NCBI GenBank assembly: GCA_966210515.1 | Contig: CBIHLM010000001.1 | Coordinates: forward strand, 139,415 to 203,414 | Length of the DNA stretch: 64,000 nt | Reading direction: 5' to 3' | Source of the DNA: Paradesertivirga sp966210515 | GTDB taxonomy: Bacteria > Bacteroidota > Bacteroidia > Sphingobacteriales > Sphingobacteriaceae | In this document: one piece after another, positions 1 to 8,437 of the stretch | How positions within the stretch are numbered: the first letter of the stretch is position 1 | Layout of the letters: each line of letters starts with the position of its first letter | Notes under the pieces: generated by a model | Databases searched by the model: none | Seen by the model: the letters and a program-made list of their open reading frames with translations, nothing else | Told to the model about the DNA's origin: nothing | Position numbers and translations under genes: made by a program

Positions 1-1
1 C

Positions 2-292
2 ATAAGAAGCTCGACTCTAATTAAAACAAAGGAATTTATTATCGCCGACAGTGATAGAGGACTGCCGGATAAAAAATTCTTAATGCATGTGTTTAACGTT
101 ACCCGTCCTCAACTTATAACCATCAAAGCTTTCAATGCGCAAAACGAGCTGATTACTCAAAAGATGATTAATAATGTTACCTTCTTTCAAAACAAAAAAA
201 CCATACTTACCGGTAATCTAAACGTGTCGTCCACGTTTATAATAACAGTAAATCCTGTATGGGATCAGCCGCATTCTATCATTAAGATATAA
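2..292 (+). CDS. C-terminal fragment of an unknown surface/lipoprotein-like protein
   Basis: The reading frame is open from the window edge and closes with TAA, so only the last 96 residues are present and the N-terminus lies outside. The tail alternates polar and hydrophobic residues (for example LTGNLNVSSTFIITVNPVWD), as in the last strands of a beta-sandwich. This resembles the C-termini of FimB/Mfa2-like and related Bacteroidota lipoproteins, where an LTG motif precedes a final strand and a VN..W ending. That family link is inference from pattern only. No catalytic motif is visible. A hairpin follows 14 nt after the stop. Confidence 0.5.
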   Translation: MRSSTLIKTKEFIIADSDRGLPDKKFLMHVFNVTRPQLITIKAFNAQNELITQKMINNVTFFQNKKTILTGNLNVSSTFIITVNPVWDQPHSIIKI

Positions 293-305
293 GATTAACC
301 ATTTA

Positions 306-339
306 TGCTGAAATGCCTGTTCCGCAGGTGTTTCAGCAT
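306..339 (+). terminator. Imperfect hairpin after the partial first gene
   Basis: The arms TGCTGAAATGCCTG and CAGGTGTTTCAGCA pair with two mismatches around a short loop. It lies 14 nt after the stop of the upstream gene, so it may terminate transcription, but no T-run follows. It may instead belong to the palindromic repeat cluster just downstream. Confidence 0.35.
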
Positions 340-378
340 CCTCGCTATCGTGCTTGGTCAAGATCAACGTGCTGCGCT

Positions 379-490
379 CTTCGGGATTTGCAATCCCGAA
401 GCTATAATTATGGATTTACAATCCAACTTACCCCCTGAACTCCTTTGATTACAAATCAAAAATCATATCCACTCGAATTACAAATCCGTA
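379..490. repeat. Cluster of REP-like palindromes (GGATT-TGY-AATCC family)
   Basis: Four palindromes follow one another. At 379-401 the arms CTTCGGGATT and AATCCCGAAG flank TGC and pair perfectly. At 412-424 GGATT and AATCC flank TAC. At 444-460 TTTGATT and AATCAAA flank ACA. At about 473-487 CGAATT and AATCCG flank ACA, imperfectly. A second cluster of the same design lies at 15873-15922. The form (short palindromes with a fixed 3-nt loop, intergenic, tandem) is that of REP/BIME elements mobilised by REP-associated transposases; no such transposase is in this window. The rest of the 300-512 gap holds nothing else I recognise. Confidence 0.75.
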
Positions 491-512
491 CGAGCACAGA
501 AATTAATATCCT

Positions 513-2927
513 CTACAACTTAACCTGCAAAGTCAGATAAAACGTCCGGTTATCCGATGGAATAATGCCCGGCCCGGGATAACCGGTAGCCCGACGCGTA
601 AAGTAATACTGATTCGTTAAATTGTTCACGTTGCCTTCTAATCTGAACCTTCTAAATTCGTAAGAAACACCGGCATCCATAACCGAATAAGCGGGAATCA
701 CACCAACAATTCCTGCAAAACCTCCATCAATCGCATTGGTAGCATCAGAAAACTGGTCGGAAACATAACTGTATTGAAAGGATGCTTTCATCTTTTTATA
801 CGCCAGCCTCAGTCCGCCTTTCAAATTTAAACCTGGAACAAATTCTACTTCATTACCCTCTATCCCTTGATCTACAGATTTCTTGTATTCCGACTTTATA
901 AAGGCAGCATTTGCAAAAAACACACCACTGAATTTAGGCTGCGGATGCATAATTTTAAACAAATCAGCTTCAGCATACGACTCAATACCGGCAATTACAG
1001 CCTGTCCGATATTTGTCCGCTTTCTGAGAACCATTGATCCTTCACTTATCTGATATTCGCCTATCCTGTTATTATAATTGAGATAAAAAGCACTAACATC
1101 ATAACTATAAAGGGATCTGCCTTCGCTCCTGATTCCCAAATCCAATGAATACCCTTTCTCGTCCGTCATATCCGGATCTATAACAGCGGAAGGATTAGCA
1201 ATCCGTATATCACTGAATGTAATTGAACGATAATTCTGAGAAAGATTTCCGTATAAATTGATTTTCCTGCTGGGTTTGTAACTTAACCCAAGTCCGGCTA
1301 TTAAAAAGTTTCTTTTGCTTTGACGCTGCTCCTGTGTTCTGGCTCCCAACTCAATGCTGCTCTCATCGAGCGAGGGTTTTCTTGCAGCATAGAAGCCCTC
1401 AGCTTTAGTATTAATAATCTCATATCTCAAACCCGGCACAACAGACAATTTCGGACTCAACCAAAAAATATTTTCCGCAAAAAGCGATACATTTCTGTTT
1501 GGAAACCTATAATCGTTTAATATCAGCTCGTCCGAATTGATGTAGTTAAAGTCTGCATCTTTTCCTTTGCTGCCAAATCCCTGCACACTATGGTTAAATC
1601 CGTGGTAATAGCGGCTTCCGACTAAGAGAACCGAATTAACATTTTTTATCAAATATCTTTTGAGGTACCGTGCCTCAGCGCCCCAGTTTTCAAAATCACC
1701 TTTTATCAGATCCCGTTCACTGTCATCATCTGCTGTTGCCACCCGGTTTGGCCTGAAGCCGACGGTATATCTTGAAGCCGACAAGCCAAAAACCCTTAAA
1801 TTAAATTCATTTCTATGGTTAAACTTATGATCGATATTCAGCGCAAAAAGATTCCAGTTAACTTTAAACCAGTTCCTTTCCCGGTTACTTTGCAGCGGAT
1901 CTTCGGCAAACATCTCGTCCGTTAAACCACCGGGTTGATGAGCGAGGTAATCCATATGTGTAAAATCAATACCTGCTTTCGTTTTTTCAGTTAACTGATA
2001 ATTTATATTCGCATAGCCTGTGTAACTATCAAAGTCCGAATTCGGTCTCCAGCCATTCCCCTTTTTATACTGAAAATAACTGTAATAGCTGATTTTATCT
2101 ACCGTTCCGCTGGCGCTTGTAAAAGCATTATAAAAACCATACGAGCCTATACTTTGACGGGCTGTTAGCTCAAACTCCTTATCTGTAACCGGTTTTCTGA
2201 TGATAAAATTAATCAGTCCGCCGAACTGAGTTCCATACTGTAAAGAAGCCGCACCACGCACGATTTGAATTTGCCCGACAGCTTCAATCGGGGGAGTATA
2301 ATAGCTTTCGGGATAACCTAAGGCATCAGCACTGATATCGTAGCCGTTCTGTCTCACATTGAAGTTTGAGGTCCGGTTTGGATCGAGCCCCCTGCCACCA
2401 ATGCTTAATTGTAAACCGGCGCCGTCATTCTCCCAGATATTCAGTCCGGCTACTCTCGAATAAACCTGCCTTGCGTTATTTGTAGCCAGGTTCGCCACCA
2501 GCTGATCAGGGATAATAACCTCCGATTTCTTCCCTTCATAAATCCCGAGATTTTCCACTGATTTAAGGTGCGAGAACCCGAAGTCGTTCTTTTTATCTTT
2601 TATCGCCACTTCCGAAAGCATTTTCCCCGAACTTAAATGAAGAATAATGGATACGTCCGCATCCGCGACAGTTACTGAAAATGTTTCCTTGTTATAACCT
2701 ACGCAAGCTGCAAGCAGGGTAAAATTTCCGGCCGCGCGATTTTCGAAAACGAACTCCCCTTTATCATTCGTTATCGCCATGCTTTTATTGTCATCAAGTA
2801 AAACAGTGCATCCGACAACACCTAAAGTATCGGCAGTAGATAACACTCTGCCTGATATTTTATATTGAGCCAGTGAGGAGAAAGCAATAAAACAGAAAAA
2901 AACAGTACTAAAAACCTTTAATTTCAT
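513..2927 (-). CDS. TonB-dependent receptor, FecA-like siderophore/iron uptake
   Basis: An outer-membrane receptor of about 804 aa that would import a ferric chelate using TonB energy. From the ATG at 2927 there is a clear signal peptide (FSTVFFCFIAFSSLAQ), then a carboxypeptidase-D regulatory-like beta-sandwich (about residues 20-105), a plug with GGRGLDPNR and IVRGAASLQYGTQFGG motifs typical of FecA-type receptors, and a beta-barrel ending in a terminal LQVKL strand. An in-frame start at 3023 would run 116 nt into the HTTM gene and place 32 residues before the signal peptide, so I prefer 2927, a 20-nt overlap. It is the last gene of the DUF4856-imelysin-HTTM-receptor cluster, which suggests iron-regulated uptake. 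Substrate not determined. Confidence 0.9.
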   Translation of the reverse strand: MKLKVFSTVFFCFIAFSSLAQYKISGRVLSTADTLGVVGCTVLLDDNKSMAITNDKGEFVFENRAAGNFTLLAACVGYNKETFSVTVADADVSIILHLSSGKMLSEVAIKDKKNDFGFSHLKSVENLGIYEGKKSEVIIPDQLVANLATNNARQVYSRVAGLNIWENDGAGLQLSIGGRGLDPNRTSNFNVRQNGYDISADALGYPESYYTPPIEAVGQIQIVRGAASLQYGTQFGGLINFIIRKPVTDKEFELTARQSIGSYGFYNAFTSASGTVDKISYYSYFQYKKGNGWRPNSDFDSYTGYANINYQLTEKTKAGIDFTHMDYLAHQPGGLTDEMFAEDPLQSNRERNWFKVNWNLFALNIDHKFNHRNEFNLRVFGLSASRYTVGFRPNRVATADDDSERDLIKGDFENWGAEARYLKRYLIKNVNSVLLVGSRYYHGFNHSVQGFGSKGKDADFNYINSDELILNDYRFPNRNVSLFAENIFWLSPKLSVVPGLRYEIINTKAEGFYAARKPSLDESSIELGARTQEQRQSKRNFLIAGLGLSYKPSRKINLYGNLSQNYRSITFSDIRIANPSAVIDPDMTDEKGYSLDLGIRSEGRSLYSYDVSAFYLNYNNRIGEYQISEGSMVLRKRTNIGQAVIAGIESYAEADLFKIMHPQPKFSGVFFANAAFIKSEYKKSVDQGIEGNEVEFVPGLNLKGGLRLAYKKMKASFQYSYVSDQFSDATNAIDGGFAGIVGVIPAYSVMDAGVSYEFRRFRLEGNVNNLTNQYYFTRRATGYPGPGIIPSDNRTFYLTLQVKL

Positions 2928-4257
2928 CGTTAAGGGGTAATATCCAGGATTTATGTTTGAAAGATTCCTTCTCCTTTGCGAGGTCAGTATCAGGAGAAAC
3001 GAATGTTCGGCCTCTGCGACCATTTAACGCAACATAAGAATCAACATATACTTGCGGCGAATCAAAGCCTTCTTTCGCATAATGATCGCGCAATAAATGA
3101 GCATATTGCAGGATCATGTCCGGTTGTGCCGACATCATTTTTTCCTGCAAAGGTGTTAAAAAATCGTTGTTGTTTACTACGATTTGCTTACCCGAAGCAT
3201 CCTTTATTGTGAACTGAGCATAGCCCGCCTTTTCCATCAGCATTACCCGCCAGGAAAAACGATAGCCCTCTTCGGTCCAGAATAACTCGCCCGGGTACAA
3301 TAAATAACGGAAAGGCATCAATAGCTGAATGGAAAAAAAGATTACCAACCCAGCCAACAGAATATCCTGATTCAGCTTTTTAAAACGGAAAATATTTTGG
3401 GGCACTATAAAATCAGCGCCTGATTTTAACAGAAAGTTGGTCTTACTTATTAAGTTTTTATGAAAGTCGTCCGAAAAGAAAATCAATGCCGTAACGATCA
3501 TGATGTAAGGAAACATACCTATCGGGAAAAGCATAGCTGTCAGACCGTGAAACAACACCACTGTTATGTAGGCAAACAAGCGGGTTCTTCGGTTCCATAA
3601 AAACAAGCCGATTGTAAGATCGTAAATGCAGCCAAACCAGCTAAAGAAATATGCTATCCATGTATAATTAAAAAGAAAGCCAATTACAGGCATATCATTC
3701 CTGGCAGGCAACCATATTTTCAGAGGTAAAGCATGCAAAAGCCAGTCGCTGTTCACCTTAGCCAAACCCGCATAGAAGTATAAGATGAACACAAGCAGCT
3801 TTAAACTATCGAGGCACCACTGCGGAATCTGATCGGCCAGTAGATTTCTATTCCTTGCCGCATCTACAGAAAAATACCGGTTGGCGGGCAAAAACACCAT
3901 CAGCAACAAAACCATGCTGATAAAATAATAATGGTTTAGATAAGTGCTTTTATCGATCAATTCGATATAGGTAAAAGACAAAAACAGTCCGATTATTGCG
4001 ATGCGATAAAATAGGCCGATAGAAACCAGAACGGCGCAAACCGCACAAAAAGCGAACAGAAAATAGGTATTATCTCCGAGAGGCTTTATAAATTCAAAGC
4101 CGTAAAAGGGAAAGTAGTGAGCAGGAGCAATATAGAGATCATAGATCCAGCCCTTGCTCCAAAAACGAACGATGCTTAAAAAAAGCATCATTCCTAGTAT
4201 TATTCGAAAAACAGCCAAAGGAGCTGCATGGGTTAATTTCTGAAAATAATTATTCAT
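2908..4257 (-). CDS. HTTM-domain membrane protein (gamma-carboxylase-like)
   Basis: A 449-aa integral membrane protein. The N-terminal 300 or so residues hold many hydrophobic helices, including the characteristic HTTM segment FILYFYAGLAKVNSDWLLHA at about residues 158-177. HTTM domains are related to the membrane part of vitamin K-dependent gamma-carboxylase. The C-terminal third is soluble, probably extracytoplasmic. It lies between an imelysin-like lipoprotein (18 nt gap) and a TonB receptor (20 nt overlap), so the genes are almost certainly co-transcribed. A role in maturation or transport of an iron-binding partner is inference; the reaction is unknown. Confidence 0.8.
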   Translation of the reverse strand: MNNYFQKLTHAAPLAVFRIILGMMLFLSIVRFWSKGWIYDLYIAPAHYFPFYGFEFIKPLGDNTYFLFAFCAVCAVLVSIGLFYRIAIIGLFLSFTYIELIDKSTYLNHYYFISMVLLLMVFLPANRYFSVDAARNRNLLADQIPQWCLDSLKLLVFILYFYAGLAKVNSDWLLHALPLKIWLPARNDMPVIGFLFNYTWIAYFFSWFGCIYDLTIGLFLWNRRTRLFAYITVVLFHGLTAMLFPIGMFPYIMIVTALIFFSDDFHKNLISKTNFLLKSGADFIVPQNIFRFKKLNQDILLAGLVIFFSIQLLMPFRYLLYPGELFWTEEGYRFSWRVMLMEKAGYAQFTIKDASGKQIVVNNNDFLTPLQEKMMSAQPDMILQYAHLLRDHYAKEGFDSPQVYVDSYVALNGRRGRTFVSPDTDLAKEKESFKHKSWILPLNDEIKGF

Positions 4258-4274
4258 GAAATCGCAGAAGCTAT

Positions 4275-5402
4275 TTAATCGCCATCGTTATCTGTATAGG
4301 TGATGGTAATGCTGATTGCAGAAGTCATATCCACTTTTAATAGCTTAACAGACTTTTGCATTTCGTTATAAACATCAATCATCTGCTGATTATTATTTTG
4401 CACTACACTGCTAAGGTTTTCTGTTTGGATAGCGTTTAGTTTTTCTGTAGTCACACTAAATTGACTATTTATCGCTTGCGGAAGTGCAGTTTGAGCATTT
4501 ATGGCAGTTAGATACGTTTTCAGCGAAGGCCCCTCAACTCCATTTTTTACACTTTTGCCATTAAAAAAATCTATAGCCGCCTGATGTGCGGTTTTCGCCA
4601 GTGTTAGCGAAATATCTTTTTTGTAAAAAGCTTCAACATTTTGAGGAGACACCGTTCCGTTTAACATTACGCCCGAAGGAATACCGAACTTTCCGGATCT
4701 TATTGTACGTTCGTAACTGCGAACATATCCGTTTACCAAGGCTGATGTAGAAGACGATGCATCCGTGCCGGTTTTATTAATAAATGTTTCTTTGTAGGCT
4801 CCATTCCACTCTGTATTAACCGTTGTAAAAACAGAATTCATCTTACTGACGATACTTTTTAAATAAGCTTTACGCTTTGCCGCATCAGTCTCAGTGGTAT
4901 AATAGGAAACAATGATACCGTCTGTATTTCCCAGGCCATTAATCAAATAATCGATAGCCGGAAATCCCTGTGCTGTGAAATTGGAAGCAATATCCAGGTT
5001 TGCGGTTCCCGAAGTTATATTAGCGGCGATAGTAGTTTCGTTGGCGGGATAAATATTAAAGTATGACCGCAGAGAGTATCTGTCCGCCGAACCAAATTCA
5101 AACAACTCAACCTTTTGCCATTCAACATATGCACTCACCCAGGCCGACCTTAATTCGCCAAGCGAGGCTGTAGTCGGCGCATCAGTAAAATTGTTTGTTT
5201 TGCTGACAAGCAAATCAAGCTTTGTTTTGAAGTTACTATAAGAAGGAATAACTATATTTTCTGTTACGTTAACAAGAACAGCCTTCCTGTCGGCAGCACT
5301 TCCGGTATCCTCTTTTTGGGGATCGCCTTTTTTTGAACATGCAAAAAATGTAGCTGCCAATAACAAAACTAATCCTAATCTTTTCCCTGCAAAACGTATC
5401 AT
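4275..5402 (-). CDS. Imelysin-like (peptidase M75 family) lipoprotein
   Basis: A 375-aa lipoprotein: an N-terminal hydrophobic stretch ends in a lipobox (FFAC) with Cys at about residue 22, so it should be anchored in a membrane facing the periplasm or surface. The rest is helical and matches the imelysin fold used by EfeO/IrpA-type proteins, which are tied to iron uptake; peptidase activity in this family is doubtful. In the segment where imelysins carry GxHxxE, this protein reads GFPAIDYLING, so both His and Glu are replaced. It sits between the DUF4856 lipoprotein and the HTTM gene on the same strand. A strong hairpin precedes it and could tune its expression. Confidence 0.8.
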   Translation of the reverse strand: MIRFAGKRLGLVLLLAATFFACSKKGDPQKEDTGSAADRKAVLVNVTENIVIPSYSNFKTKLDLLVSKTNNFTDAPTTASLGELRSAWVSAYVEWQKVELFEFGSADRYSLRSYFNIYPANETTIAANITSGTANLDIASNFTAQGFPAIDYLINGLGNTDGIIVSYYTTETDAAKRKAYLKSIVSKMNSVFTTVNTEWNGAYKETFINKTGTDASSSTSALVNGYVRSYERTIRSGKFGIPSGVMLNGTVSPQNVEAFYKKDISLTLAKTAHQAAIDFFNGKSVKNGVEGPSLKTYLTAINAQTALPQAINSQFSVTTEKLNAIQTENLSSVVQNNNQQMIDVYNEMQKSVKLLKVDMTSAISITITYTDNDGD

Positions 5403-5413
5403 ATTCTTAAATT

Positions 5414-5448
5414 AAAAAAGGATCCGGGAGTATTATTACTCCGGATCC
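5414..5448 (-). terminator. Intercistronic terminator-like hairpin
   Basis: On the minus strand GGATCCGGAGTA pairs with TACTCCCGGATCC (one bulged base) and is followed by six T. It lies between the stop of the DUF4856 gene and the start of the imelysin gene, inside what looks like one operon. It could act as a partial terminator or as an mRNA-stabilising 3' end for the first gene. Confidence 0.7.
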
Positions 5449-5472
5449 AAGTTAACCGTGGGTTTAAATTCT

Positions 5473-6636
5473 TTAAAGGTTGAACTTTGCTTTTATGGCA
5501 TCATCAGCAGCAAGAATTTTTGCTGGGGTTAGATTATAGAAGCTATTTGTTGAACCTATTAAACCCGCCAAAATTGAATCAGAAAAACTTGCATCAGCTC
5601 CAAAAGCGGTACAAAAACGTAACGAATAAATAAAACCAAGACCTTCAGCAAAGGCATGGGCTTTTGCAGCCTCTGTTAAGCTGGCATCTTTCGATTTAGC
5701 AAGATATCCTCTCGCCGCCAAAGCGATAGTTTTCTGTAAAATCTGTTTTATAAGCAGCGCCTGAGCATTAACCTCTGCTTTATTATTGTTTACTACAGCA
5801 ACCCTTCCCTTTAAAAAGGCAGGTAAAAGTTTTTTATAATCCTCAGTATCTCTGTTGTACTCCCAGGCGTATGAACCTAAAGCAAATTCAGTAGTTACTT
5901 TCGAAGTAGAAGTTGACCCAATTAAGTAATTTGTATTTGGTGTAAGCGTAGCGAAAGCTAAATCCCAGTTATGCTCTAATTGAGTATAATTTTTTCCTGA
6001 TACAACAGCGTAATTCTCAGCATCTAAACCCTCGTCTAATAGCACATTACATATTAAGTCTATTTGATATGCGCCAATCAATCCTTTTTGAATTACCTGT
6101 TGAGTTTCTATTCCTTTTGCGTCAACCAAATAAGTACTGGTACCCGCCACCAACTTACCAGCAACACCTTCAGAGGCTGTTATACCATTTGATTGGCTTA
6201 CAGTTGCCATCGTTGTAAAATCAGAAGCGAATTTCGCACGAACAGCTTCTGCGGCAGTAGCATTCCATGATGAAGCGGTTAGATTGCGTAATTGTACTCC
6301 GCTTGAATTTAAAGTAGCATCGTCAAAAGGATTGCCGGTATTGCTGTACATATTTGCAAGTGTTGTGGCAGTGATTACCTCTGTTTTTGATTTACCGCAA
6401 TAAGAATTTATAGCCTGGAAAATTTTATATGCCTTATTTCCTTCGGTAAAATCAACAGTCGATTGTGCGTTTGCATCAACAAATATTCCGCTGTAAGTGG
6501 ATTCCCCTGTGATTATAGACGCATCAATTGATGCACGTAAATTATTGTCATCATCATTCTTTTTGCAAGAAGCGAAAATCAGTGTGGTAAAAAGTATTAA
6601 ACTAAGTCCTTTAAGGGTGGATGTAGAAATTGTCAT
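5473..6636 (-). CDS. DUF4856 lipoprotein of the iron-type cluster
   Basis: A 387-aa lipoprotein with a signal peptide and lipobox (LIFASC, Cys at about 23), then an acidic linker KKNDDDNN. The mature part is helical and rich in Ala and Thr. It fits DUF4856, a Bacteroidota family found upstream of imelysin, HTTM and TonB receptor genes; that recognition rests on both sequence type and gene order. It is the first gene of the cluster and is followed by a strong hairpin, so it may be made in excess over the downstream products. No catalytic residues can be assigned; binding of iron or of the receptor is inference. Confidence 0.75.
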   Translation of the reverse strand: MTISTSTLKGLSLILFTTLIFASCKKNDDDNNLRASIDASIITGESTYSGIFVDANAQSTVDFTEGNKAYKIFQAINSYCGKSKTEVITATTLANMYSNTGNPFDDATLNSSGVQLRNLTASSWNATAAEAVRAKFASDFTTMATVSQSNGITASEGVAGKLVAGTSTYLVDAKGIETQQVIQKGLIGAYQIDLICNVLLDEGLDAENYAVVSGKNYTQLEHNWDLAFATLTPNTNYLIGSTSTSKVTTEFALGSYAWEYNRDTEDYKKLLPAFLKGRVAVVNNNKAEVNAQALLIKQILQKTIALAARGYLAKSKDASLTEAAKAHAFAEGLGFIYSLRFCTAFGADASFSDSILAGLIGSTNSFYNLTPAKILAADDAIKAKFNL

Positions 6637-6831
6637 TATTTCTTTATGTTTATTTATACTAATTCTTAATTGCGAGCAAAATTATATTTTTAACCCATAC
6701 AATCAAAATTATTTAGAAATAATCTAAATAAACCAAAGCAGATCTAAATACAGTAAATGGGAGAAACTTTAAGCAAAGGAATTAAACGGCTCAGATTGAC
6801 AGCCGGAATTGAAGGGTAGTAGAAATAAAAC
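6637..6831. other. Upstream region of the DUF4856 cluster
   Basis: AT-rich gap of about 195 nt that must hold the promoter of the DUF4856-imelysin-HTTM-receptor cluster. I could not identify a convincing Fur-like palindrome or a clean TAnnTTTG -7 element here. Confidence 0.3.
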
Positions 6832-6855
6832 AAAAAAGGCGGTTAGAACCGCCCC
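6832..6855 (-). terminator. Rho-independent terminator of the small lipoprotein gene
   Basis: On the minus strand GGCGGTT pairs with AACCGCC over a 2-nt loop and is followed by TTTTTTG. It starts about 12 nt past the stop of the gene ending at 6868. Confidence 0.85.
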
Positions 6856-6867
6856 CTTAAAACAATA

Positions 6868-7284
6868 TTATAATTTCTGAAAGGTCACCACCTCGGTTTG
6901 TCCTTCGCTGTTAATATGCTCCAACTTAAAAACGGAATAAGATTTCTCAAGAAATGTCCATTGTTCATTAAGTTCTGTTAGTGGTGATAACAAAGGAAAG
7001 TTTAATGTTAATTTGTTAAGGCTTTCGTCTATACCAGCATTCCAGTTACCTGTAACGGTAGAGCCGTTTTTTACAGCGCTTACCGATCCATTGGTATTAA
7101 AAGTAAATTCATAGCCCGAATAATTGCTTGTTTCAACCGCGCCATTATCGTTAAATAAAACGATTTTCCATTTTCCCTGCTGAATAATAGACTTTGTAGA
7201 AGGCGCTTCATTGTCTTTACTACAAGAAGTGAAAGCAAGAAATGATACAAATAACAAAATGTAAGTGTGTTTAACGTAATGCAT
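6868..7284 (-). CDS. Small lipoprotein with lipocalin-like beta fold
   Basis: A 138-aa protein with a signal peptide and lipobox (FLAFTSC, Cys at 21). The mature part has repeated strands such as GKWKIVLFNDNG, YEFTFNTNGSVSAV and GNWNAG, a layout common to lipocalin-like and META-like lipoproteins of Bacteroidota. It has its own terminator and is separated by about 230 nt from the DUF4856 gene on the same strand. It could be functionally linked to that cluster, but nothing in the sequence proves this. No ligand can be named. Confidence 0.6.
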   Translation of the reverse strand: MHYVKHTYILLFVSFLAFTSCSKDNEAPSTKSIIQQGKWKIVLFNDNGAVETSNYSGYEFTFNTNGSVSAVKNGSTVTGNWNAGIDESLNKLTLNFPLLSPLTELNEQWTFLEKSYSVFKLEHINSEGQTEVVTFQKL

Positions 7285-7384
7285 AATATTTATCTAAATG
7301 TTTACATATAAATGGAAAGGTTATAAATTGTTTTAATAATTACAATATAACTTCGATGGTTTTGCCAAAGTTTTGGAACATTAA

Positions 7385-7567
7385 AATACCAATGACCAAC
7401 CCGGAACGGAAAACCCTCCCGAAGCAATGTACCTTTCAGCCAGCCTGGACGAGCATAGCTGATCTACAAAGATTGATGAAGATTATTTGAATAAGGTATC
7501 AACTTCGAAAGATTTTGAATTGGTGCTTCTTACTATCTTGCGTTTCATGGATCAAGGAATCTTTTAA
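7385..7567 (+). pseudogene. Degenerate ORF of unknown family with one in-frame TGA
   Basis: On the plus strand a frame of 60 codons runs to a TAA at 7565-7567 with a single TGA at 7460-7462. The residues on both sides read as normal protein: MYLSASLDEHS, stop, STKIDEDYLNKVS, and then FELVLLTILRFMDQGIF. A TGG-to-TGA change (Trp to stop) would explain the break. Its 3' end overlaps the convergent hydrolase gene by 23 nt. I do not recognise the family, and it could be a chance frame. Confidence 0.3.
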
Positions 7568-8429
7568 TCATTGGAATTACAAAGTCCACTTGTTTAGAAT
7601 TAGATTTTAACGTTGTTATTTCTCCAATATACTCACCATGCACACCCGGAATAATAGCCAGTTCAGCCCCTTCAATCTTTCTACGCATTTCAATAGCATG
7701 TTCCGGTCTTATAATATCTCTATCACCTATTATGATTAGGGTTTTGGCCTTAATAGTTTTAATCTGCTCATCCGGGATATCTTTGAAATCAACCATCCTT
7801 TTTGCGTCCCTGTCATGCATAATTTGAAGGCCCTTACGATTTGGCGTTACCGCCAGATAAGCATCTACCAGTTCTTGAGGCATATTGGATAAGTTTGCCT
7901 GTTTCATAAAATCCCAAAACTGTGCCGGAACACCATTTCGTTTATAAAGAGCAGAGCCTAAAATGATTTTGTCGACAATTTCCGGGTGACGGAGCGCTAT
8001 TTGGATGGTCGTCGTCCCGCCGTTACTAAAACCCAAAAAATCTGCTTTATCAATATTCAGGTTTTCAAGAAGAGTTGCAACGTCATCTGCATCCTGCTCA
8101 AACGACGAATCCTTACCTCGGTCACTGGTTCTTCCGTGCGCTTGCAATTCCATCGCAATTACCTTTCTATTTTCAGCGAGCACTTGAATAACCTGCCCAA
8201 AATTCGATTGAATGGTCGAGCCGCCGCCATGAATCAAAACGAGCGGCTTACCCTTTCCGTAAATTTCATAATACATTTTAATCCCATTAACATCAGAATA
8301 GCCATTTTGAACTAAGGCATTATTTACGTTCTTCCCTGGTAGTTCTTTGTTTTGCTCCGATTGTTTTTTTTGAGTGCAAAATGATAATATCAATGCCGAT
8401 AAAACAGCATATACGAGGATCTTTTTCAT
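7545..8429 (-). CDS. Alpha/beta hydrolase, exported
   Basis: A hydrolase of the alpha/beta fold of about 294 aa from the ATG at 8429. The HGGGS oxyanion region (LIHGGGSTIQ), the nucleophile elbow GFSNGG, an acid in GDRDIIRPEH and a C-terminal His in VHGEYIG form the expected triad order. The N-terminus is a signal sequence ending near LILSFC; the Phe before Cys makes lipid attachment uncertain. A GTG at 8441 would overlap the preceding gene by 4 nt and add MTFK; I prefer the ATG. It is the third gene of the ArsR/SRPBCC operon and is probably induced with it. Substrate unknown. Confidence 0.8.
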   Translation of the reverse strand: MKKILVYAVLSALILSFCTQKKQSEQNKELPGKNVNNALVQNGYSDVNGIKMYYEIYGKGKPLVLIHGGGSTIQSNFGQVIQVLAENRKVIAMELQAHGRTSDRGKDSSFEQDADDVATLLENLNIDKADFLGFSNGGTTTIQIALRHPEIVDKIILGSALYKRNGVPAQFWDFMKQANLSNMPQELVDAYLAVTPNRKGLQIMHDRDAKRMVDFKDIPDEQIKTIKAKTLIIIGDRDIIRPEHAIEMRRKIEGAELAIIPGVHGEYIGEITTLKSNSKQVDFVIPMIKRFLDP

Positions 8430-8437
8430 TTTAAAAG

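Noticed and set aside
2928..3023. N-terminal extension of the TonB receptor frame
   Set aside because: It precedes a clear signal peptide and lies inside the HTTM gene; start at 2927 is far more likely.
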